Below are positions 39,153 through 47,194 of a stretch of 64,000 bases of DNA, one piece after another. The stretch is from Luteimonas arsenica (GTDB taxonomy: Bacteria > Pseudomonadota > Gammaproteobacteria > Xanthomonadales > Xanthomonadaceae): the NCBI RefSeq assembly GCF_004352825.1, contig NZ_SJRW01000002.1, positions 682,001 to 746,000 on the forward strand, written 5' to 3'. The position numbers were made by a program, and so were the translations under genes. Each line of letters begins with the position of its first letter. Within the stretch, counting starts at the first letter, position 1. The notes beneath the pieces are model-generated. The model was not told the DNA's origin and ran no database searches. It saw only the letters and a list, made by a program, of their open reading frames with translations.

Positions 39153-40590
39153 GCAGGCTGCCAATCCGGTGCGGGTGCTGCTGCTGGCGCGCGCGGGCGA
39201 AGCGCGCCAGCGCCTGGAGTCGGCCCTGGCCGACGCGGGCGCCGACCTTGTGCGTTCGGTCGACCCGTCCGAAGGCGATCCCGGCGATATCCTCGCGCTG
39301 CGGCCCGGTGCGGTACTGGTCGCACTCGAACCGGCGATCGAGGATGCGCTGGAACGCTACGACGCGCTGCTGTCGGACCCCGCCGTGCTGGTGATGTTCG
39401 ACGAGGCCGAGGTCGCCGCATCCCGCGACGGCTGGGACGCCGCGCGCTGGGCGCGCCACCTGGCTGCCAAGCTCAATGGCCATCAGGATGTGCTGCCGCC
39501 GGGCACCGAATCCTCGGATGCCGTGCACCCTGAACCGGGCGCGCTGCCCGAACGCGACTTCGATCCGGGAAGCGTGGACTTCACCGCGATGGCCGGCGCC
39601 GCGCAGGACCTCGCCGCCGAAGTGCCGCGTGGCGAATCCTTCGATGCGGCGCCGGAATCGATGGACGACCCGCAGGAACCGCCTGCTGGCCTGCTGGCCG
39701 CCGAGGACATGGACTGGTCGTCGTCCGCAGACAGCGAAGAAGGCAGCCTGGCGGACGATCCAGCCCTGGCCGAACTGCTTGCGTCCTCGACCGCCGCGCT
39801 CCAGGGCGACGACGACGCGCCGCCCCCGGTGGCGGACCTGGAAGACATGTCCCTGGCCGAGGACGACTCCCCGCTGGCCACGCGCAGCGACACCGGCGCG
39901 ATCGACCTGGAAGCGCTCGACGCGCGTCTGTCCGGCCTTTCGCTGGTCGACGACGATGCTCCGATCACGAGCCGCGAACCCGCGGCCGAAGTCGATCCCG
40001 GTGCCTTCGAGTCCCGTCTGGACGGCCTGTCCCTGGCCGATCCCGACAGCTATGGCCACGGCCAGCTGCGCGGCGCAGTGGTCGTCGAAGCGGGGTTGGG
40101 CGGTCCCGACGCGGTCCGCCAGCTCCTGGCCGGCCTGGGCGAAGCCTTCCCGCGCGCGGTGCTGGTGCGCCTGCAGCTCGACGGCGGCCGCTACGAGCGC
40201 CTGGTGCAGCAGATGCAGCGCGCCAGCCAGCTCCCGGTGGCGCTGGCCGAAGCCGACGGCGTGGCCGCGGGCGGGACGGTGTACTTCCTGCCGCCCGACG
40301 TCGCGCTGGTTGAAGAGCGCTCGAAGCTGCGGTTCGCGATCGCCGGTGAAGGCAGTCGTTCCGACTACGATTCGCTGGTCGCCACGGACAGCGCCCTGGT
40401 GTTCCTGAGCGGTGCCGACGCCGGCCACGTCGACAGCGCGCTGGCGCTGGCCGCGGCCGGTGCGCTGGTGCTCGCACAGGCACCCGACAGCTGCTACGAC
40501 GCCGCGGCGGTCAATGCGCTGGTGGGGCGCGGTGCGGTGACAGCCGAACCCGGCGACCTGGCCCAGGCCCTGATCGACCGCTGGCCCTGA
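39145..40590 (+). CDS. CheB-like protein (ChpB position) with degenerate receiver and methylesterase domains
   Basis: A 481-residue protein in the place of ChpB. Residues 1-110 have a receiver-like pattern ([20 protein letters not shown]), but the acidic pocket and phosphoacceptor are missing. Residues about 115-305 are an acidic Asp/Ser/Pro-rich linker. Residues about 308-481 align with the CheB esterase. IGASTGG is replaced by VEAGLGG (catalytic Ser to Gly), the QHM histidine by Leu in VRLQLDGG, and the NDG aspartate by Gly in [11 protein letters not shown]. All three catalytic residues are therefore gone. It is probably a scaffold or regulator, not an esterase. It overlaps chpA by 8 nt, and chpC follows. 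Confidence 0.8.
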   Translation: MAEQAANPVRVLLLARAGEARQRLESALADAGADLVRSVDPSEGDPGDILALRPGAVLVALEPAIEDALERYDALLSDPAVLVMFDEAEVAASRDGWDAARWARHLAAKLNGHQDVLPPGTESSDAVHPEPGALPERDFDPGSVDFTAMAGAAQDLAAEVPRGESFDAAPESMDDPQEPPAGLLAAEDMDWSSSADSEEGSLADDPALAELLASSTAALQGDDDAPPPVADLEDMSLAEDDSPLATRSDTGAIDLEALDARLSGLSLVDDDAPITSREPAAEVDPGAFESRLDGLSLADPDSYGHGQLRGAVVVEAGLGGPDAVRQLLAGLGEAFPRAVLVRLQLDGGRYERLVQQMQRASQLPVALAEADGVAAGGTVYFLPPDVALVEERSKLRFAIAGEGSRSDYDSLVATDSALVFLSGADAGHVDSALALAAAGALVLAQAPDSCYDAAAVNALVGRGAVTAEPGDLAQALIDRWP

Positions 40591-40603
40591 CGAGGATCCG
40601 ACC

Positions 40604-41089
40604 ATGAATTCCCCTGCCATCCAGGACATCCGCGGCGTGCTGATCCAGGTCGAGGGCGCGCGCCTGCTGCTGCCCAACGCCACGATCGCCGAGGTGCTGT
40701 CCTATGCCGATCCCGAGCCGGTGGCCGACGCGCCGGACTGGCTGCTGGGCCGCATCCGCTGGCGCGGCTGGCAGCTGCCGCTGGCCTCGTTCTCGCGCCT
40801 GGCCGGCATCGCCGAGGAAGCCGGCGGCCTGGGCAGCAAGGTCGTGGTACTGAAGGCCCTGGGCGGCGACGCCCACCTGCCTTACGTCGCGCTGCTGACC
40901 AAGGGCTTCCCGCGCCTGGTCACGGTGTCGCGCGATGCCCTGGTGGCCGACGCCGGCGAAGGCGACGCCGAAGGCGCGGCCGAACTGCCGCTGGGGGTGC
41001 TGATGCGCGTGTTGCTCAACAACGAGCACGCGCTGCTTCCGGACGTGGACGCCATCGAAGGCGCGATCCGCGAGGCGATGGCGGCCTGA
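40604..41089 (+). CDS. chpC: ChpC, second CheW-like adaptor
   Basis: A 161-residue CheW-like protein with IRGVLIQVEGARLLLPNATI, APDWLLGRIRWRGWQLPLAS and a C-terminal LLNNEHALLPDVDAIEGAI. In P. aeruginosa ChpC connects additional chemoreceptors to ChpA. It is the last gene of the pil-chp operon, with GAGGA before ATG 40604. It is convergent with rsmE with 18 bp between, where no terminator is evident. Confidence 0.88.
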   Translation: MNSPAIQDIRGVLIQVEGARLLLPNATIAEVLSYADPEPVADAPDWLLGRIRWRGWQLPLASFSRLAGIAEEAGGLGSKVVVLKALGGDAHLPYVALLTKGFPRLVTVSRDALVADAGEGDAEGAAELPLGVLMRVLLNNEHALLPDVDAIEGAIREAMAA

Positions 41090-41107
41090 GCGCCGCCGTT
41101 TCCGTCC

Positions 41108-41845
41108 TCAGGCGAGATCCCCGAACGCGGCCTGCAGCGCGCTGATCGCGGCGATGCCCGCGGTTTCGGTGCGCAGGATGCGCGGCCCCAGCCGCAGCCC
41201 GGTGAAGCCGGCATCGGCGAGGACCGTGCGATCGCGCGGCGACCAGCCACCCTCGGGGCCGATCGCGATCACCACCTCGCGCCCTTGCGGATCCGCCAGC
41301 CCGCGGACGTTGGTGTCCGCCGTCGGGTCCAGCTTCAGCTTCAGCGCATCGACGGACAGCGCAGCCGCGGCCTCGGCCAGCCCCGTCGGCGCTGCCACCG
41401 GCGGCACCACCGCACGCCCGCTCTGGCCGCAGGCCGAAGCCACTACCCCCTGCCAGTGCGCCAGCCGCTTGGCCGCGCGCGCCTCGTCCAGCCGCACCTC
41501 GCTGCGCTCGCTGTTCACCGGCACGAAGCCCGCGACGCCCAGTTCGGTCGCCTTCTGCAGGATCCAGTCCATCTTCTCCCCACGCGCCACGCCCTGCAGC
41601 AGCACGATGCGCAGCGAAGACTCCCGGTCGACCGCCCGCGCACCCAGCACCTCGACCTCGCCGCCCCGCTTGCCCGCGGCCACGACCCGGCAGTCGTAGT
41701 CGAAGCCATCCCCGTTGAACAGCACGCAGCCATCGCCCACGCCCAGCCGCAGCACCCGCAACAGATGCGCCGCCGCCGCCTCGGGCAACGCGACCCGTGC
41801 GCCGGTCGTCAGCGCTGCGTCGATGTACTCACGGTTCTGGCGCAT
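41108..41845 (-). CDS. rsmE: RsmE, 16S rRNA m3U1498 methyltransferase
   Basis: A 245-residue SPOUT methyltransferase. The N-terminal PUA-like domain has [20 protein letters not shown] and the core has [54 protein letters not shown] and the SAM knot [20 protein letters not shown] with [10 protein letters not shown]. The start ATG 41845 is preceded by AAAAAAGGATCTCCC, in which the A run is the end of the palindromic element and GGA serves as ribosome site. It lies downstream of bioA in the same direction, with the element filling the gap. Confidence 0.95.
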   Translation of the reverse strand: MRQNREYIDAALTTGARVALPEAAAAHLLRVLRLGVGDGCVLFNGDGFDYDCRVVAAGKRGGEVEVLGARAVDRESSLRIVLLQGVARGEKMDWILQKATELGVAGFVPVNSERSEVRLDEARAAKRLAHWQGVVASACGQSGRAVVPPVAAPTGLAEAAAALSVDALKLKLDPTADTNVRGLADPQGREVVIAIGPEGGWSPRDRTVLADAGFTGLRLGPRILRTETAGIAAISALQAAFGDLA

Positions 41846-41856
41846 GGGAGATCCTT

Positions 41857-42163
41857 TTTTGCCACGGATTTACGCGGATGAGGGCGGATTTGCACGGATA
41901 AAGCGGGAAGGGCGGGAAGAGGGAAAAAGCTTGAAGAGCGAGGAGCTTTTTTGCCACGGATTTACGCGGATTTCGCGGATCTGGCCGAGGCAAGATTGTT
42001 GCGAGAAGCCCATCCAGAAAGGAGAACAGGTGCGGAGCGTGGCGCTGGCACTCGCCTCTGCCAGATCCGCGAAATCCGCGTAAATCCGTGGCAAAAAGCT
42101 TTTTCTCCCGCCTTTGCTCTATCCGCGTAAATCCGCCCTCATCCGCGCAAATCCGTGGCAAAA
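41857..42163. repeat. Nested palindromic element, copy 1 (307 bp)
   Basis: The ends are TTTTGCCACGGAT and ATCCGTGGCAAAA. Outer arms 41857-41900 and 42120-42163 match over 44 bp with 3 mismatches. Inner arms 41944-41985 and 42060-42100 are identical but for one A/T indel. The arms are built of a roughly 10-bp unit of GGATTTACGC type. Purine-rich spacers between outer and inner arms are themselves partly inverted (both contain AAAAAGCTT). The core 41986-42059 is shared with copy 2. The element fills the gap between bioA and rsmE, and the right arm encodes the last codons and stop of bioA. I do not recognise a named family. Confidence 0.9.
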
Positions 42164-43566
42164 GCTTTTCCGGTAGCCCCCACGATAGCCGCCTCCGTCG
42201 CGCTGGCGAGGAGCCCGATCTGGGCGTCGTCGATGCAGTAGGGAGGCATCCAGTAGAGGGTGTCGCCCAGCGGGCGGAGGAGGACGCCGTGGTCGAGGGC
42301 GGTGCGGTAGGCGTGCAGGCCGATGCGCTCGGAGGGGGCGAAGGGGGTGGTGCGGTCGCCGTCACGGGCCAGCTCGAAGGCGACGACCATGCCGGCCTGG
42401 CGGACCTCGGCGACGTGGGGCAGGGCGGCCAGGGGCGCGGCGGCTTCGGCCAGCTTCGCGGCGGTCGCGCGGTTGCGGGCGATGACGTCGTCGGATTCGA
42501 AGATGTCGAGCGATGCCAGCGCCGCGGCGCAGGCCAGGGGGTTGCCGGTGTAGCTGTGCGAGTGCAGGAAGGCGCGCTCTCGCGAGTCGTCGAGGAAGCC
42601 GTCGTAGATCGACTGCGTGGCCAGCACCGCGGCCAGCGGCAGGAAGCCGCCGGTGAGGCCCTTGGACACGCACATCAGGTCGGGCATCACTCCCGCCTGT
42701 TCGAAGGCGAACATCGTGCCGGTGCGGCCGAAGCCGGTGGCGATCTCGTCGGCGATGAGGAACACGCCGTGCACGTCGCAGAGTTCGCGCGCGCGCTTGA
42801 GGTACACCGGGTGGTGCATGCGCATGCCGCCGGCGCACTGGAGCCGTGGCTCCAGGATCAGCGCGCAGACCTCGCCGGGATGCTCGTCGAGCAGGCGCGC
42901 GAGCGCATCGGCGGCCTCCTCGGCGCAGGCTTCGTCCGACTGCCCGGGTCGCGCGTTCCAGGCGTCGGGCGAGGGCGCGAACATCGCCTCCATCAGCAGC
43001 GGCGCGTAGATGCGCCGGTACAGCGGGATGTCGCCGACGGAGAGCGCGCCGATGGTCTCGCCGTGGTAGCCGTTGGTGAGCGCGACGAACTTCGTGCGCC
43101 GCGGCTCGTCACCGCGGTTGCGGTACCAGTGGAAGGCCATCTTCAGCGCGACCTCGACCCCGGCCGAGCCGTTGTCGGCGTAGAACACCTTGGCCAGCGG
43201 CTCGCGGCCGGGCTGGCGCGGCGCGATCGCGAGCAGCCGCTCGGCCAGCTCGACCGCGCCCTCGTGGGTGGCGCCGGCCAGGATCACGTGCTCCAGCCTG
43301 CGTGCCTGCCGCGCGATGGCCTCGGCGATGCGCGGTTCGGCGTGGCCGTGGATGTTGGTCCACCAGCTGCTGACCGCGTCAAGGGTGCGGCGGCCGTCGT
43401 GGCCGACCAGCCAGGCGCCGTCGCCGTGCGAAATCGTCAGCAGCGGCAGCGTGTCGGGGTGTTCGCGCATCTGCGTGCAAGGGTGCCAGAGCACGGACAG
43501 GTCGCGGGATCGCCAGGCGTCGCCCTCGGCTAGAATGGCGGGATCGTGGAAAGATTTGTTGGACAT
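42139..43566 (-). CDS. bioA: BioA, adenosylmethionine-8-amino-7-oxononanoate aminotransferase
   Basis: A 475-residue class III PLP aminotransferase that makes 7,8-diaminopelargonic acid in biotin synthesis. Visible are [90 protein letters not shown] and the PLP lysine in [15 protein letters not shown] (Lys302). It is longer than E. coli BioA (429). The last residues (KAFATDLRG and the TGA) are encoded by the outer arm of the palindromic element, so the native C terminus has been replaced or extended. It is divergent from nudE with 38 bp between starts. No other bio genes are nearby. Confidence 0.94.
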   Translation of the reverse strand: MSNKSFHDPAILAEGDAWRSRDLSVLWHPCTQMREHPDTLPLLTISHGDGAWLVGHDGRRTLDAVSSWWTNIHGHAEPRIAEAIARQARRLEHVILAGATHEGAVELAERLLAIAPRQPGREPLAKVFYADNGSAGVEVALKMAFHWYRNRGDEPRRTKFVALTNGYHGETIGALSVGDIPLYRRIYAPLLMEAMFAPSPDAWNARPGQSDEACAEEAADALARLLDEHPGEVCALILEPRLQCAGGMRMHHPVYLKRARELCDVHGVFLIADEIATGFGRTGTMFAFEQAGVMPDLMCVSKGLTGGFLPLAAVLATQSIYDGFLDDSRERAFLHSHSYTGNPLACAAALASLDIFESDDVIARNRATAAKLAEAAAPLAALPHVAEVRQAGMVVAFELARDGDRTTPFAPSERIGLHAYRTALDHGVLLRPLGDTLYWMPPYCIDDAQIGLLASATEAAIVGATGKAFATDLRG

Positions 43567-43604
43567 CGCCGCATTATCGCCCCTGGGGCGCCTCGGGCGC
43601 GGGC

Positions 43605-44159
43605 ATGAGTCGCCGCCTGCCCGTAATCCACGGCGTCACCGAGTCCGATGCCGGCCCCTACCGCCTGGAACGCCTGGACCTGGAGTTCGGCAACGGCGAG
43701 CGTCGTCGCTACGAGCGACTGCACGGCCGCGGCCACGGCGCGGTGGTGGTGGTACCCCTGATCGACGACGAGACCGTGCTGCTGGTGCGCGAATACGCCG
43801 CCGGCGTGCACCGCTACGAGCTGGGCCTGGTCAAGGGCCGCATCGACGCCGGCGAGACCCCCCTGCAGGCCGCCGACCGCGAGCTGAAGGAAGAGGCCGG
43901 CTACGGCGCGCGACGCATCGACGTGCTGCGCAGCCTGACCCTGGCGCCGACCTACATGAGCCACTCCACCCACCTCGTGGTCGCGCGCGACCTGTATCCC
44001 GAGCGCCTGCCCGGCGACGAGCCGGAGGAGCTGGAGGTGGTGCCATGGAAGCTCGACCGCCTGCATGAGCTGATCCTGCGCGAGGACTTCTCCGAAGGCC
44101 GCTCGATCGCGGCGTTGTTCATCGCCCGCGACTGGCTGGAACACCATGCCGCTGGCTGA
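43605..44159 (+). CDS. nudE: NudE, ADP-compound Nudix hydrolase
   Basis: A 184-residue Nudix hydrolase. The Nudix box is GRIDAGETPLQAADRELKEE followed by AGYG, matching GX5EX7REUXEEXGU. Upstream residues VVVVPLIDDETVLLVREYAA and downstream LTLAPTYMSHSTHLVVARDL are typical of NudE, which hydrolyses ADP-ribose, NADH and Ap3A. It overlaps cysQ by 14 nt, and the nudE-cysQ pair is a common gammaproteobacterial arrangement. The short spacing to divergent bioA means promoters overlap. Confidence 0.93.
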   Translation: MSRRLPVIHGVTESDAGPYRLERLDLEFGNGERRRYERLHGRGHGAVVVVPLIDDETVLLVREYAAGVHRYELGLVKGRIDAGETPLQAADRELKEEAGYGARRIDVLRSLTLAPTYMSHSTHLVVARDLYPERLPGDEPEELEVVPWKLDRLHELILREDFSEGRSIAALFIARDWLEHHAAG

Positions 44160-44970
44160 GGCGCTGCGCGAGGGCGTGATCGCCATCGCCCGCGAGGCCG
44201 GCGCCGCGATCATGGCCGTGCACGACGACGACCTGGCCGTGCGCGCCAAGGCCGACCACAGCCCGGTGACCGCCGCCGACCTGGCCGCGCACCGCTGCAT
44301 CGTGGCCGGGCTGGCGAAGCTGACGCCGGATATCCCGGTGCTGTCCGAGGAAGCGACGCACGCAGTGACGCTGGAGGAGCGCCGCGCCTGGTCGCGCTAC
44401 TGGCTGGTCGACCCGCTCGACGGCACCCGCGAGTTCCTCAAGCGCAACGGCGAATTCACCGTCAACATCGCCCTCATCGACGATGGCGTGGCGGTGTTCG
44501 GCGTGATCCAGTCGCCGGTCAGCGGCGCCATCTGGCACGGCGTGCCGGGGCAGGGCGCCTTCCGCCGCGACGGCGACGCCGAGCGCGCCATCGCCACCCG
44601 CCGCCCTGCCACCACACCGCTGCGCGTGGCCGCCAGCCGCTCCCACCTCGACCCGCGCACCGCGGCGCTGCTGGCCCGTATCGGCGACCACGAAAGCATC
44701 GGCCTGGGCTCCTCGCTCAAGTTCTGCCTGCTTGCCGAAGGTGGCATGGACGCCTACCCGCGCATGGGCCCGACCAGCGAATGGGACACGGCCGCCGGCC
44801 AGGCCATCCTCGAAGCCGCCGGCGGCTGCGTCCTCGACCTCCAGGGCCGCCCCTTCCGCTACAACCAGCGCGACACCCTCCTCAACGGCGACTTCATCGC
44901 GCTTGGCGATCCCGGGTTGCCTTGGCGAGAGTGGGTCGAAGAGCGTTTTGCCACGGATGGACGCGGATGA
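44146..44970 (+). CDS. cysQ: CysQ, 3'(2'),5'-bisphosphate nucleotidase
   Basis: A 274-residue inositol-monophosphatase-fold enzyme that removes the 3' phosphate from PAP/PAPS and so supports sulfate assimilation. Metal-site motifs are AKADHSPVTAADLAAH, a Glu-Glu pair in LSEEATHAV, WLVDPLDGTREFLKRNGEFT and GPTSEWDTAAGQAILEAAGG. It is about 28 residues longer than E. coli CysQ. The last residues (FATDGRG and TGA) are encoded by the end of the second palindromic element, in the same frame as the end of bioA. It overlaps nudE by 14 nt. Confidence 0.93.
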   Translation: MPLAEALREGVIAIAREAGAAIMAVHDDDLAVRAKADHSPVTAADLAAHRCIVAGLAKLTPDIPVLSEEATHAVTLEERRAWSRYWLVDPLDGTREFLKRNGEFTVNIALIDDGVAVFGVIQSPVSGAIWHGVPGQGAFRRDGDAERAIATRRPATTPLRVAASRSHLDPRTAALLARIGDHESIGLGSSLKFCLLAEGGMDAYPRMGPTSEWDTAAGQAILEAAGGCVLDLQGRPFRYNQRDTLLNGDFIALGDPGLPWREWVEERFATDGRG

Positions 44971-45191
44971 ACGCGGATTTGCGCGGATTGCGCGGATCTT
45001 GCCGAGGCAAGTCTTGTTGCAGGAAGCCAGTCTGAAGGAGATAAGCAGGTCCGGAGCACGGTGTAGGCACTGGCCTCAGCCAGATCCGCGTAATCCGCGC
45101 AAATCCGTGGCAAAAAATGCTCTTCGCTTTTTCAGCCTTTTCCGCTTTATCCGTGCAAATCCGCGTTCATCCGCGTCCATCCGTGGCAAAA
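44946..45191. repeat. Nested palindromic element, copy 2 (246 bp, one arm fused)
   Basis: The termini TTTTGCCACGGAT and ATCCGTGGCAAAA match copy 1. The outer arms 44946-44988 and 45149-45191 match with a single mismatch but differ from copy 1 (GATGGACGCGGATGAACGC in place of GATTTACGCGGATGAGGGC). A second right arm (45079-45117) corresponds to the inner arm of copy 1. On the left, outer and inner arms are fused into one stretch, as if recombination between direct units removed the spacer. The core 45003-45078 is homologous to copy 1. It fills the cysQ-mazG gap. Confidence 0.9.
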
Positions 45192-45211
45192 GCTTTCAAA
45201 GGAGTCCCGAA

Positions 45212-46036
45212 GTGTCCGAACAGTTGCAAAGGTTGCTGGGGATCATGGCGCGGCTGAGGGATCCGGAGGGCGGGTGTCCCTGGGATCTGGCGCAGGATTT
45301 CTCGACGATCGCGCCGTATACGATCGAGGAGGCCTACGAGGTGGCCGATGCGATCGACCGGGGCGACATGCACGGTCTGCGCGACGAGCTGGGCGATCTG
45401 CTGCTGCAGGTGGTGTTCCATGCGCAGATGGCCGACGAGGCCGGCGAGTTCGGCTTCGATGACGTGGCGCGGGCGATCTCGGACAAGATGGAGCGGCGGC
45501 ATCCGCACGTGTTCGGCGATGCCGATCGCGAAGACGCCGAGGCGGTGCGCGCGAGCTGGGAGGAGATCAAGCTCGCCGAACGCGCCGCCGCCGGCGACGA
45601 GGACACGTCCGCGCTGGCCGGGATCTCGCGCGGGCTGCCGGAGTGGCAGCGCGCGGTGAAGCTGCAGGACCGGGCGGCGCGCGTCGGCTTCGACTGGCCG
45701 GGGCCGGCGCCGGTGATGGACAAGCTGCTCGAGGAGCTGGAGGAGGTGCGCGTGGAGTTCGACGCGGTCGCTGCCGCGCCGGATGACGCCGGGGCCCGCG
45801 ACCGCCTCGAGGCGGAACTGGGCGACCTGCTGTTCGTGGCCGCGAACCTCGCGCGACATGCCAAGGTCGATGTCGGCGCCGCGCTGCGCCGCGCCAACCA
45901 CAAGTTCGAGCGCCGCTTCCGCGCGATGGAGGCGCTGGCCTCGGCCGAAGGCAAGGGGCTGCGTTCGCTGCCGCTGGAAGCGCAGGACGCGTACTGGAGC
46001 CGTACCAAGGACGCCGAGCGCGCCGCCGCCGGCTGA
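45212..46036 (+). CDS. mazG: MazG, nucleoside triphosphate pyrophosphohydrolase
   Basis: A 274-residue protein with two MazG domains. The first has LRDPEGGCPWDLAQDFSTIA, YTIEEAYEVADAIDRGD and LRDELGDLLLQVVFHAQMA with the EExxE/ExxD magnesium ligands. The second has KLLEELEEVRVEF and EAELGDLLFVAANLARH. It hydrolyses NTPs, and in E. coli lowers ppGpp and clears aberrant dNTPs. The GTG 45212 start has AAAGGAG 7 nt upstream. The frame is open through the repeat element upstream, but the family N terminus and ribosome site fix the start here. Confidence 0.95.
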   Translation: MSEQLQRLLGIMARLRDPEGGCPWDLAQDFSTIAPYTIEEAYEVADAIDRGDMHGLRDELGDLLLQVVFHAQMADEAGEFGFDDVARAISDKMERRHPHVFGDADREDAEAVRASWEEIKLAERAAAGDEDTSALAGISRGLPEWQRAVKLQDRAARVGFDWPGPAPVMDKLLEELEEVRVEFDAVAAAPDDAGARDRLEAELGDLLFVAANLARHAKVDVGAALRRANHKFERRFRAMEALASAEGKGLRSLPLEAQDAYWSRTKDAERAAAG

Positions 46037-46072
46037 GGCATGATGCGAGGCAGGCCCGCCGGGAACCGCACC

Positions 46073-46375
46073 ATGGCCCGCTTCGCCAGCTTCCGCGAGT
46101 TCTACCCGTTCTACCTGGACGAGCACAGCAATCGCACCTCGCGTCGTCTGCACTTCATCGGCAGCTGCGGCGCGCTGGCGTTCGCCGCCATCGCCGTGGC
46201 AACCGCCAACGCGTGGTGGTTGCTGGCCGCCCTGGCCTGTGGCTACGCCTTCGCCTGGGTCGGCCATTTCTTCTTCGAGAAGAACCGCCCGGCCACCTTC
46301 CGCCATCCCTTCTATTCCTTCGCCGGCGACTGGGTGATGTTCAAGGACATCCTCACCGGCCGGATCCCGTTCTGA
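46073..46375 (+). CDS. Mpo1-like (DUF962) small membrane protein
   Basis: A 100-residue protein with the DUF962/Mpo1 signature FYPFYLDEHSNRTSRRLHFI, two adjacent membrane helices (about residues 27-60) and the HFFFEKNRPATFRHPFYSF and GDWVMFKDILTG motifs. The yeast member Mpo1 is an iron-dependent dioxygenase of 2-hydroxy fatty acids; bacterial members are little studied. The His residues of HxxEKN and HPFYS could bind iron. ATG 46073 is used; an upstream ATG at 46040 adds 11 unrelated residues. It lies 36 nt after mazG and may be cotranscribed. Confidence 0.8.
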   Translation: MARFASFREFYPFYLDEHSNRTSRRLHFIGSCGALAFAAIAVATANAWWLLAALACGYAFAWVGHFFFEKNRPATFRHPFYSFAGDWVMFKDILTGRIPF

Positions 46376-46463
46376 ACCCGGGTCCGCAACGCTTTCTTCA
46401 CGCCGCCTCGACGGTTTTCCGGTCACGCTTTCACAAAGCTGAAGACGTCCGTTGGAGGACACA

Positions 46464-47177
46464 ATGCGTGGATCGCAGGAACCCGGTGGCCTGGTCCTCA
46501 TCGTCGAGGACAACCGCAACATTTCCGAGATGGTGGGCGAGTACCTGGAAAGCCGCGGCTTCGAGGTCGACTACGCCGCCGATGGCCTGGACGGCTACCG
46601 CCTGGCCAGCGAGAACAACTACGACGTGGTGGTGCTCGACCTGATGCTGCCGCGCCTGGACGGCATCGAAGTCTGCAAGCGCCTGCGCGAGGAAGCGCGC
46701 AAGTCGACGCCGGTGCTGATGCTGACCGCGCGCGACACGCTCGACGAGAAGCTGACCGGCCTCGGCGCCGGCGCCGACGACTATCTGGTCAAGCCCTTCG
46801 CGGTGCAGGAGCTGGAGGCGCGCCTGCGCGCCCTGATCCGCCGCGAGCGCCGCCAGGTGGGATCCGAGGTGCTGAAGGTCGCCGACCTGGTGCTCGACCC
46901 GGCCAGCCTGCGTGCCACGCGCTCGGGCACGGAGCTGCAGCTGTCGCCGATCGGCCTGAAGCTGCTGACCATCCTGATGCGCGAATCGCCGCGGGTGGTG
47001 AACCGCCAGGAGATCGAGCGCGAGATCTGGGGCAACAGCCTGCCCGACTCGGACACCCTGCGTAGCCACCTCTACAACCTGCGCAAGACCATCGACAAGC
47101 CCTTCGACAAGCCCCTGCTGCACACCGTGCAAAGCGCCGGCTACCGCATCGCCGACATCGAACAGCCGCCCGCCTGA
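46464..47177 (+). CDS. OmpR-family response regulator
   Basis: A 237-residue regulator with a receiver domain (acidic pair Glu15-Asp16 in VLIVEDNRNISEM, phosphoacceptor Asp59 in VVVLDLMLPRLDGIEVCKR, Lys in YLVKPFAVQELEARL). The C-terminal winged helix has LQLSPIGLKLLTILMRESPR and SDTLRSHLYNLRKTIDKPF. ATG 46464 has GGAGGA at 46454-46459. The partner kinase gene begins 17 nt after the stop, and an export operon of the MacAB type lies directly downstream, so that operon is the likely target. I cannot assign a named system. Confidence 0.88.
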   Translation: MRGSQEPGGLVLIVEDNRNISEMVGEYLESRGFEVDYAADGLDGYRLASENNYDVVVLDLMLPRLDGIEVCKRLREEARKSTPVLMLTARDTLDEKLTGLGAGADDYLVKPFAVQELEARLRALIRRERRQVGSEVLKVADLVLDPASLRATRSGTELQLSPIGLKLLTILMRESPRVVNRQEIEREIWGNSLPDSDTLRSHLYNLRKTIDKPFDKPLLHTVQSAGYRIADIEQPPA

Positions 47178-47194
47178 GGGCGGCGGATCCGCTG

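Noticed and set aside
31929..39164. A minus-strand open frame of 2411 codons opposite pilJ and chpA
   Set aside because: It is antisense to two well-supported genes. Its translation is a mirror of their codon bias (Phe/Gly/Leu repeats opposite the AERLE array) and has no domain.
41857..42163. CRISPR array or direct tandem repeat
   Set aside because: The GGAT units are arranged as inverted arms around a core, with no equal-length unique spacers and no cas genes nearby.
44732..45211. N-terminal extension of MazG through the palindromic element
   Set aside because: The frame is open, but GTG 45212 has a strong ribosome site and the family N terminus; the extension is only translated repeat and cysQ out of frame.
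46376..46463. Operator for the response regulator around CTTTCACAAAGC
   Set aside because: The match is short and imperfect and I could not find paired copies at a consistent spacing.
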